DNA from: Baffinella frigidus
Taxonomy: Eukaryota > Cryptophyceae > Cryptomonadales > Baffinellaceae
Length of the DNA stretch: 28,514 nt
NCBI GenBank assembly: GCA_026770585.1
Contig: MU646334.1
Location: forward strand, 230,347 to 258,860
Reading direction: 5' to 3'
The number at the start of each line of letters is the position of its first letter. The stretch's first letter is position 1. Below, one piece after another: positions 9,101 to 13,435 of the stretch. Both the position numbers and the translations under genes were made by a program. The notes under the pieces were generated by a model. The model was not told the origin of the DNA and did no database searches. It saw only the letters and a program-made list of their open reading frames with translations.

Positions 9101-9880
9101 ATTTGCAAAGAACCCTGGGGAAAGCATCCATCTGTCCGAAACCTCTCGAATGGGCACTGGGGGGCTACACGAGACGCGGTCCTAGGGCCTACCGTGGTCC
9201 GATACCGCATGCCAGCCATCCTGGATCTGAGAGCTAGTCCTCCGTAATGACCAATGTTACGGGGGGGGGGGGTTCGCGACGAGCACGTATGTTGGAGTTT
9301 AGGGTTTAGGGTTTAGGGTTTAGGGTTTAGGGTTTAGGGTTTAGGGTTTAGGGGTTGGGTTGCAGGGTGCAGAGTTCAGGGTTCAGGGTTCAGGATCCAG
9401 GGTTCAGGGTTCAGGGTTCAGGGTTGAAGGTTGAGGGTTCAGAGTTTAGGCTTCAGGGTGTAGGGTCTACCTCGTGCCTGCCACACCAGTGGAACATCCC
9501 ATTCCTCTGGGTTCTTTCCCGCGCCAAAGTTGACGGATTTATACCGCAAAATCCGCATGTCAACTTGAGAATAGTCGGTCAACGCGAGTGAGGTAGAGCT
9601 AGGACCTCGCGTCTCCCGCACCAGTGGAACGTCCCATTTCGAGAGGAGGAAGAGTCCCGATCCGGCACGCTCTCTGACCCATTCGACGCGGAATCTCCGA
9701 GGAATGCCTCCGCCTGAAGACGAGAGGGGTTTAGAGTTTAGGGTTTGGAAAAAGTGAACAAGTGAGGGGTTTGGGGTTTAGGGTTTCGCCACGGCGGCGC
9801 GTTCTCCGTCCCATTCGACGCGGAATCTCCGAGGAATGCCTCCGTCTGAACAGGCGAAGGGGTTAGGGTTCAGGGTTTAG
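493..9880 (-). CDS. Unrecognised multi-pass membrane protein gene, fragmentary exons
   Basis: A series of minus-strand open segments with acceptor and donor-like ends encodes hydrophobic, helix-like peptides. They run from about 9.8 kb to a stop at 493-495. In N-to-C order the clearer ones are at 8524-8579, 7723-7874, 6258-6370, 5799-5910, 5256-5383, 4113-4209, 3559-3671, 2673-2786, 1510-1573 and 493-609. Candidate segments near 9.60-9.74 kb and 7.05-7.25 kb are less certain. I do not recognise the family. The content (at least six hydrophobic segments, short charged loops, a basic KRRQ end) would suit a transporter or receptor. Whether these exons form one gene is inferred from shared strand and order; phases between exons were not all reconciled. 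Several exons have frame-preserving extra copies. Confidence 0.4.
1371..1482 (+). repeat. Dispersed repeat (GTTGACATG family), copy 2
   Basis: This has the fullest core: CTATCCTCAAGTTGACATG, GTTCCCGGTACAAATCCGTC, then GGAGCGGGAAGAGCCCGGGC, ending GACTGAGACA. It separates two copies of the exon at 1290-1354 and 1510-1573, so it lies in an intron of the minus-strand gene. Confidence 0.75.
1510..1573 (-). CDS. Membrane-gene exon MEWVALIAMGRHS, with second copy at 1290-1354
   Basis: An acceptor GGGCAG precedes 64 nt reading MEWVALIAMGRHSE then NDSGVEM, and a GT follows. The nearly identical copy at 1290-1354 keeps the same frame but lacks the same acceptor. The function is unknown. It is probably one helix of the membrane protein. 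Confidence 0.4.
2673..2786 (-). CDS. Membrane-gene exon GTTDERES, hydrophilic segment
   Basis: The exon has 38 codons between an acceptor TAG and a donor CAG|GTCAGT, reading GTTDERESLLSEES then QAGSVHGPRRRDVEAW. A partial copy at 2967-3011 keeps GTTDERELLPSEESQ behind its own TAG acceptor. Another at 2514-2557 keeps GSVHGPRRRDVEAW. Conservation of frame among the copies supports coding. The acidic/basic composition suggests a cytoplasmic or luminal loop. Confidence 0.45.
3175..3560. repeat. Minisatellite of GTGGACACGACAG-type units
   Basis: Irregular units of about 10-30 bp built from GTGGACACGACAGTGG, GTGGACAAGACAGG and CGCACGTGGACACGA fill most of this stretch. It is framed by two copies of an exon-like cassette (about 3206-3285 and 3559-3671), so it appears to have expanded within duplicated gene sequence. 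On both strands the repeats give long stop-free frames with no protein character. Confidence 0.75.
3559..3671 (-). CDS. Membrane-gene exon candidate VWVLVNVPCEKK
   Basis: Behind the acceptor AATCAAG the frame reads VWVLVNVPCEKKPKTS then DTPSRPTEAAMARRAV. A diverged copy at about 3206-3285 keeps ETSDTPSRP but is then frameshifted. The 3' limit is unclear because the minisatellite begins there. Confidence 0.35.
3665..3842. repeat. TTTAGGG-like tract, G-rich on plus strand
   Basis: GGTTTAGGG, GGTGTAGGG and GGTTCAGGG units in a nearly continuous run. It lies between minus-strand exons, so transcripts of that gene carry the CCCTAAA form. Confidence 0.85.
3986..4104 (+). repeat. Dispersed repeat (GTTGACATG family), copy 3
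   Basis: CTATTCTTAAGTTGACATGG, GGTTCCCGGTACAAATCCGT, then GGTGAGCCCGGTCTCACC, ending GACTGAGACAGAG. It sits exactly between the two copies of the exon at 4113-4209 and about 3894-3985. Confidence 0.75.
4113..4209 (-). CDS. Membrane-gene exon AYCAGNSCWDPERDL
   Basis: 97 nt between an acceptor TTGCAG and a donor CCG|GTAAAT reads LAYCAGNSCWDPERD then LSGKFPLMTIAALSLVP. The first part is a cysteine-bearing loop and the second a membrane helix. A second, more diverged copy lies at about 3894-3985 (ERDLSGKFLLMTMTALSLVP). Confidence 0.5.
4381..4510. repeat. Telomere-like repeat, G-rich on plus strand
   Basis: GGGTTTAGGGTTTAGGG at the left, then GGTTGGGGGTTGGGG-type variants. No gene is seen here. 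Confidence 0.7.
4636..4673. repeat. 38-bp near-perfect palindrome
   Basis: The arms GGTCACGTATC and GATACGTGACC flank GGCGGAATTCCGCC, with one mismatched base pair. It could be a cruciform or transcript hairpin, or the remains of a foldback element. No coding sequence overlaps it. Confidence 0.85.
4860..5383 (-). repeat. Three tandem copies of one membrane-gene exon
   Basis: Copies lie at 5256-5383, about 5063-5175 and about 4895-4995, spaced about 170-190 bp. All keep a stop-free frame: LLGLITDITGFGFYSS...PTTFPGDEI, LLGIVTNIMGFVCYAS...PTTFPSDEI and LLGPITDITSFVFYAS...PTIFPGDEV. Between copies lies a dispersed repeat (GGTCCATTT family). Confidence 0.65.
5256..5383 (-). CDS. Membrane-gene exon ALLVLLGLITDITGFGF (best copy)
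   Basis: Between an acceptor ACCGCAG and a donor ATCAG|GTCTTT the frame reads SSATALVWSM, then SALLVLLGLITDITGFGFY and SSRWPTTFPGDEI. The 20-residue hydrophobic run is a clear membrane helix. The other two copies lack the good acceptor, so this is the likeliest working exon. Confidence 0.55.
5390..5432. repeat. Short telomere-like tract
   Basis: GGTTCAGGGTTGAGG followed by GGTTAAGGGG-type units, abutting the acceptor of the exon at 5256-5383 on the minus strand. The repeat itself therefore forms the acceptor region. Confidence 0.6.
5799..5910 (-). CDS. Membrane-gene exon GRYILWAVSEAGGSI
   Basis: The frame reads VVDCVGGLGRYILWAVSEA then GGSILLLSLSEYLRPQ, ending at a donor CAG|GTACCG. It is strongly hydrophobic with a small-residue GG motif, as in transporter helices. 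The acceptor is not certain, so the high-coordinate end is approximate. Between this and 5383 another stop-free minus segment (about 5440-5600) may be coding, but no frame stands out. Confidence 0.45.
6085..6236. repeat. CCCTCAA/CCCTCCA telomere-variant tract, C-rich on plus strand
   Basis: Near-perfect CCCTCAA repeats, then CCACCCT units. This tract is an exception to the strand bias: it lies in the minus-strand gene but is C-rich on the plus strand. Confidence 0.85.
6258..6370 (-). CDS. Membrane-gene exon VLVAHALLLAISLSGEM
   Basis: The acceptor CACAG is followed by VLVAHALLLAISLSGEMG, then WIDKMGIIKSADGALVNLP, with a possible donor CG|GTATTG. A copy at 6542-6627 keeps VLVAHALSLAISLSEEMG and WIGKMGIIKSA behind its own acceptor ACCAG. 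Most changes keep the frame. Confidence 0.5.
6371..6541. repeat. About six 29-30-bp tandem repeats
   Basis: The unit is roughly GTAATTAAGGAAGTCGGTC then AGCAATCC. The array lies exactly between the two copies of the exon at 6258-6370 and 6542-6627. Its boundary shares sequence with the exon edge (AGTCGGCT/AGCCGACT), suggesting slippage during the same duplication. Confidence 0.8.
6680..6800 (+). repeat. Dispersed repeat (GGTCCATTT family)
   Basis: Contains CAGATCGGTCTATTTG, TCGGTCCAAAGACATCTG and CTCCTTCGAAGCCCATTG. Related stretches are at 2587-2660, 4985-5040, 5150-5240 and 18985-19110. It is non-coding and intronic where the context is known. Confidence 0.6.
7330..7610. repeat. GGTTCAG tract
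   Basis: Long, near-perfect GGTTCAG heptamers (7440-7580) after mixed GGTTTAG/GGTTGAG units. It is a homogenised variant of the telomere unit, G-rich on plus, in the minus-strand gene region. Confidence 0.9.
7723..7874 (-). CDS. Membrane-gene exon VAVVVFGTLSTAIVLYYSG
   Basis: The acceptor GCGGCAG is followed by VAVVVFGTLSTAIVLYYSG, then HGHSAPAAWSFHAQAFRN and PAIAVYNEPLPSLRRA. The only plausible donor at the end is GC (CTCAG|GCGAGC). One membrane helix is followed by a polar loop. A partial copy of the 3' end lies at about 7618-7663. Confidence 0.5.
7890..8075. repeat. Degenerate ATATCAGATT repeats
   Basis: Repeated pieces TATATCAGATTCAGGTG, GATATCAGATTCGGATG and TATATCAGATTACC at irregular spacing of 30-45 bp. 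No gene is seen. Confidence 0.6.
8380..8525. repeat. GGGGAAGCGATTTTGG repeats
   Basis: About eight degenerate units of 16-17 bp (GGGGAAGCGATTTTGGG and close relatives). They give stop-free frames on both strands with repetitive peptides, so I take this as a simple repeat, not coding. Confidence 0.75.
8524..8579 (-). CDS. Membrane-gene exon VVGEVLDSLMMIATSAVV
   Basis: The acceptor CGCCAG is followed by VVGEVLDSLMMIATSAVVRS. Related partial copies lie at about 8793-8840 and 8876-8927; the latter keeps CAG then VVGEVLASLM. The 3' end runs into the GGGGAAGCG repeat. Confidence 0.4.
8616..8789. mobile_element. Foldback (MITE-like) element with 10-bp target duplication
   Basis: Inverted arms of about 64 bp: left GGCCTGAAAATGGGG...CCTACCGTAGGCCGAG, right CTCGGCCTACGGTAGG...CCCCATTTTCAGGCC. 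The direct repeat ACGTGCTAAC stands at 8616-8625 and 8780-8789. It is inserted between two copies of the exon VVGEVL. A decayed relative, starting TTAATAGGGTATTAGCCTGA, lies at 18808-18880. Confidence 0.85.
9296..9470. repeat. TTTAGGG and GGTTCAG tracts
   Basis: Eight near-perfect GGTTTAG units (9299-9352) pass into GGTTCAG units. Both are G-rich on the plus strand. Confidence 0.9.
9515..9600 (-). repeat. Dispersed repeat (GTTGACATG family), inverted copy
   Basis: On the minus strand: CTATTCTCAAGTTGACATG, then GGTATAAATCCGTC and AACTTTGGCGCGGGAAAGA. It sits between copies of a WDVPLVxxxR-coding segment (9473-9515 and 9600-9740). Confidence 0.65.
9600..9870 (-). other. Duplicated minus-strand coding-like segment WDVPLVRETR
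   Basis: One frame at about 9600-9715 reads RRFRVEWVRERAGSGLF then LLSKWDVPLVRETR. Pieces are repeated at 9784-9850 (RRFRVEWxxER part) and 9473-9515 (WDVPLVWQAR). A second frame is also open, so the reading is uncertain. This may be an early exon of the membrane-protein gene. Confidence 0.3.
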
Positions 9881-10430
9881 GGTTTAGGGTTCAACAAGGG
9901 AAGGGGTTAGGGTTGAGGGGTTTAGGGTTTAGGGTTTGGGTTTAGGGTTTAGGGTTTAGGGAGGTTTTGGGTGCCTTCGACTGAAGAAGAGACAAGTGAG
10001 TCACGTCACCTAATGGATTATATCTCAGATTTGGCTTGGTGGTGGAGCCGTTAAGCAATTTTAGGGCTTATAATACCGGGAGGTGTACCGGGAATCCTTT
10101 AGATGGACGCCCTGCGAAATAGATTATGTTAAGTGGCGCGATGAGAGAGGCGGCGCGGTGAAGCTCCGCGTGTCGGAGAAGACGTCGAGTACCAAACGTG
10201 AGGGGATTCCGCTTTCAGATACCACATAGTACTTATATATGTGGGATTCTGCGGAATCCCCTGAGACCCACCCGTGGTTTCGCGGCTCGGGGTGGCGTGT
10301 GGAAACTTTCTAGCTCTGCATCAGTGAATCTGGGATCATCATCAAATGCAATTGGATCAGGGCTCCGTACAAACGCTCCTGTACAAAGTGCATCTAGACG
10401 TATTGAATGAGGAGCCCGTGTCAACTGAGG
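9870..10430. other. Intergenic stretch without a recognised gene
   Basis: After more TTTAGGG repeat (9880-9965), I see an 11-bp inverted repeat GGGGATTCCGC/GCGGAATCCCC at 10202-10212 and 10251-10261, forming a hairpin. A piece at 10075-10120 (TTTAGATGGACGCCCTGCG) recurs inverted at 18536-18555. The segment 10305-10410 starts TCTAGCTCTGC like the MITE at 19268. On the minus strand it reads PDPIAFDDDPRFTDAELE, which may be a relic of coding DNA. Confidence 0.5.
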
Positions 10431-10431
10431 T

Positions 10432-11107
10432 CTACACCCTACACCCTACACCCTACACCCTACACCCTACACCCTACACCCTACACCCTAAACCCTAAAA
10501 CCTAAACCCTAAACCCCAAACCCTAAACCCTAAACCCTAAACCCTAAACCCCAANNNNNNNNNNNNNNNNNNNNNNNNNNNNNNNNNNNNNNNNNNNNNN
10601 NNNNNNAAACCCTAAACCCTAAACCCTAAACCCTAAACCCTAAACCCTAACCCCTCAAACCCTAAAACCCTAAACCCAACACCCTTAACCCTAAACCCTA
10701 AAACACTCAACCCTAAAACCTAAACCCTAAACCCTAAAACCTAAACCCTAAACCCCAAACCCTAAACCCTAAACCCTAAACCCTAAACCCTAAACCCCAA
10801 AATCTAAACCCTAAACCCTCAACCCCACACCCCAAACCCTAACCCTAAACCCTAAACCCTAAACCCTAAACCCTAAACCCTAAACCCTAAACCCTAAACC
10901 CCAAACCCTAAACCCTAAACCCTAATCCCTAATCTCTAACCCCTCAAACCCTAAAACCCTAAACCCAACACCCTTAACCCTAAACCCTAAAACACTCAAC
11001 CCTAAAACCCTAAACCCCAAACCCTAATCCTTCAACATTGAACCCCAAACCCTAAACCTAAACCACAAACCACAAACCCAAAACCCAAAACCCAAAACCC
11101 AAAACCC
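10432..11107. repeat. CCCTAAA telomere-like tract with assembly gap
   Basis: CCCTACA units (10432-10490) turn into long CCCTAAA runs and variants (CCCCAAA, CCCTCAA, AAACCCAAAACCC). Unknown bases at 10555-10606 mark a gap, so the true length is uncertain. A block with AACACCCTTAACCCTAAACC and AACACTCAACCCTAAAA occurs twice (about 10676-10720 and 10962-11005), so there is higher-order duplication within the tract. The tract lies between the LamG gene and the membrane-protein gene. Confidence 0.95.
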
Positions 11108-11213
11108 AGGGGTCCGCACATACGCCGCAATCTCCTCCTCCTGCAGCGCAGCCTTGTAAAGCAACACTCGCGCCAACCTCCCGTTAAACCCCTCCCCGAC
11201 CATCAGCCTTCTG
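11108..11213 (-). pseudogene. Intron-less copy of LamG exons 3-4
   Basis: It reads LMVGEGFNGRLARVLLYK, then AALQEEEIAAYVRTP, without a break. It therefore contains the 3' end of exon 3 joined directly to exon 4, which confirms the splice junction predicted for the main gene. It lacks the exon 3 start and runs into telomere-like repeat. It could instead be an alternative 3' exon. Confidence 0.7.
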
Positions 11214-11216
11214 CCT

Positions 11217-11352
11217 CGGTCTTTGTGGGCTCACCATTTTGGTGAGCGCGGGCTCTTCCCCGCTCCAAAGTTGACGAATTCGTACCGCACACCCATCATG
11301 TCAACTTACGAATAGTCCGCGAGCTAACCCGACAGAGGCAGAGCTAGACATT
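11217..11352 (-). repeat. Dispersed repeat (GTTGACATG family), inverted copy in LamG 3' end
   Basis: On the minus strand it starts TCTAGCTCTGCCTCTG, then CTATTCGTAAGTTGACATG, GGTACGAATTCGTC, GAGCGGGGAAGAGCCCGCG, CTCACCAAAATGGTGAGC and ends CCGAGGCAG. It supplies the last codons and the stop of the LamG model and separates the main gene from its intron-less copy. Confidence 0.75.
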
Positions 11353-13171
11353 CTGGGGGCACGGGTCCGTACATGCGCCGCAATCTCCTCCTCCGACAGC
11401 GCAGCCTTGTAAAGCGACACTCTCGCCTGGTTTAAGGGTTGACGGTTGACGGTTGAGGGTTTAGAGTGTAGAGTGTAGGGTGTAGGGTTGAGGGTGTAGG
11501 GTGTAGGGTTTAGGGTGTAGGGTGTAGAGTGTAGGGTTTAGAGTGTAGGGTTTCGGGTGTAAGGGGTTCATTGTTTCATTGTTGGGTGTAGGGTTCTCGC
11601 CAGTCTCCCGTTGAACCCCTCCCCAATCATGAGCCCACGCCCAGCATAGCACGACGGCCCGCGCGACTCGCAGGTGCCCGCCAGCTGTGAATCCGCGGGG
11701 AGCGTGTGCCATGCGTCCAGCGTTCCTGCCAAAGGGGAGTCACGCACACATGAGACGGTATTGATAATACCGTGCATAATTTGTCCAATGTTAGTAGGAT
11801 ACGTCTTGAAACATGAGGTGGAAATGCGAAGCTGTGGCCAGCTGTGCCGACGCGGGGAGCGTGTGCCATCCACCAGCAACCCGTAGCAGCTTATACCGGG
11901 TACTCGCAAGAATTCGGGTATTTTATTGGAAAGACAATCTTTCCTATGACCCTACAGTAGGAAACCCTAGGGACCTCGAATTGCTGACGGGAGATACCGA
12001 AGAGATTTCTTCGGTTTAGCTGAAAATTACTACAGTACCCGATACGGATATAAGCTGCAACGGGTTGCTGGTGGATGCGGCCAGTGTTCCTGCCATCGCG
12101 GAGCCAAGGTGTTAGGTGCGACTAATCCACCTGACATTGTAAGACTTATCCTAGTGACGTCCCTGCCCCCTCGGAGTCACTCACACGTGATACCTTGCTG
12201 TATCTTTTTGTGCAATGGATAGGATGCGTGTTACGATGTTTTAGGTGGGGGTGAAAAGCTCTGGGGGGCGTAGAGGCGGCGAGGTTGGGAGGTGGGTTTT
12301 CGGAGAGGTTGGAGGGGTTGGGTTTCGGGGTTCGGGGTTCGGGGTTCAGGTTTAGGGTTTAGGGTTTTGAGGGTTTAGGGTTTAGGGTTCAGTCTGCACC
12401 ATTGATGTAGAGCATAATCGCGGAGCTGTTCAAGACCGCGGCCACGTGCGTCCACACGCCCGGCTCCCAGGCCTCCGCGGTGGAGTGCAGTTCGGAGACC
12501 GAGGAGAGGTACGAGGTGTTGTCGCGCGCGTCCTGTGGGGGTTTGTGTGTCACGGTAAAGATTCGGGGGGGGGTTCGGCTTCGAGCGAACGCGGAGTGAG
12601 TTGTGGAGTGAGCGGCGGGAGGTGATGTATGAAGGTGCACCATGTGGTACATGGTGCAGGGTTCGGGGTTCGGACGAGAGTTCCAGACCTGAAGTGCCCA
12701 CAGGGAAACAAGGCGCCCTCGCAGGAGGAGCAGACGTGGTGAGAAGACAGAAGACTCGTTCAGGAACCGCAACAAGCCCTGCGTCGCGCTCGCATTTGTC
12801 GTCTGGCACGCCGGTGAGAACAGCAGCTCCACCGTGAAGGTGCTGCTCATCGGGACGAAGACCGACGGCACCACCACGAACCCCCCGGGGTTGAAAGCAA
12901 GGGCGGTCTCTGCTCCGTACCCCTCGGAACGCCAGACACACGGGCGCGAGACGCACTCGTCGCCGTCGCCGATGAACCCGTCGAAGCGCCCGCATGAATC
13001 TGGCACCGTGTTGTTCACAGCGTCCTCTCCAGACAGCTTCCAGGACGCCCACGGGAGAGGCTTCGGATCCGCCTCTGCCGCAGCCCCGTCGGCGTCGCCG
13101 TTGCAGCACGCGACCAGCAGAAAAATAGCCGCCGCGGCCAACAGCACCGACGCGTGCGATCGCACCGCCAT
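11301..13171 (-). CDS. Secreted LamG-like (jelly-roll) domain protein, 4 exons
   Basis: Exons, read on the minus strand: 13171-12689, 12532-12400, 11725-11601, 11426-11301. The total is 867 nt (288 aa plus stop). The chosen ATG gives a typical secretory signal peptide (MAVRSHASVLLAAAAIFLL, then VACCNGDA). The rest has the order of a Laminin_G_3/concanavalin fold: STFTVELLFSP, then WTHVAAVLNSS, IMLYING, GLMIGEGFNGRLAR and LYKAALSEEEIAAHV. Such domains usually bind glycans or proteins outside the cell; the ligand here is unknown. Intron 1 is 156 bp, in frame and without stops, but its removal restores the domain. Intron 3 has GC-AG ends. The last 16 or so codons (from RMSSSASV) and the stop lie in a dispersed repeat, so the true C-terminus may differ; a GTAAGT just before the stop could be a donor to further exons. 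An upstream in-frame ATG at 13258 would spoil the signal peptide. Confidence 0.8.
11427..11600 (-). repeat. LamG intron 3: telomere-like intron bounded by 7-bp direct repeat
   Basis: This 174-bp GC-AG intron is almost wholly CCCTAAA/CCCTACA/CCCTCAA repeat on the sense strand. TCTCGCC (plus strand; GGCGAGA on the sense strand) stands at both ends (11421-11427 and 11595-11601). Splicing at GC...AG removes one copy and restores GRLARV. Confidence 0.75.
11830..12105 (-). pseudogene. Decayed copy of LamG exon 3 split by a large inverted repeat
   Basis: On the minus strand, TGGCAG|GAACACTGGCCGCAT near 12095 matches the exon 3 start, and GGATGGCACACGCTCCCCGCG near 11857-11876 matches its continuation. 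Between them lies an inverted repeat (11867-12077) with arms CATCCACCAGCAACCCGT and ACGGGTTGCTGGTGGATG, then CAGCTTATA/TATAAGCTG. The copy is frameshifted. Confidence 0.6.
12290..12388. repeat. Telomere-like repeat in LamG intron 2
   Basis: GGTTTCGGGGTTCGGGG then GGTTTAGGGTTTAGGG on the plus strand, i.e. CCCTAAA on the sense strand, directly after the exon 2 donor at 12399. The rest of intron 2 (11726-12289) holds the decayed exon 3 copy and no gene. Confidence 0.85.
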
Positions 13172-13435
13172 GCCTGCGAGGCTTGCGGGTGTCAAGGGGA
13201 GCCCCCCGTTGCCAACAGGCCCCACACAACCAGGTCTTCCCCTTGTCCGCAGATGCAAAAAGTCGTATACAGGCCCTCGTATATACGTCCTGACATCCAG
13301 GGTCTGGGCCCGTATATGGTCAATTTGGACGCTGGTATACTACGAAAACTGTCACGTGTAGTCAGGGGTCGAGAACGAGCAAGCGGGCGTTCTCACAGGG
13401 ACAAAGAGCGACTTTCCTGAGGCCATTTTGCCAAG
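13172..13435. promoter_or_regulatory. Shared intergenic region between divergent LamG and UTP12 genes
   Basis: These 264 bp separate the two start codons, which point away from each other, so the stretch must hold both 5' leaders and probably a bidirectional promoter. It contains TATA-like pieces (GTATATAC near 13279, CGTATATGG near 13310) and an E-box CACGTG at 13353-13358. GTATAC occurs twice (about 13264 and 13335). No transcription start can be fixed by eye. Unlike most spacers in the window it is free of telomere-like repeat. Confidence 0.55.

Noticed and set aside
13169-13258. Start of the LamG protein at the upstream ATG (13258)
   Set aside because: It would put 29 polar residues before the signal peptide. 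The ATG at 13171 gives a normal N-terminus.
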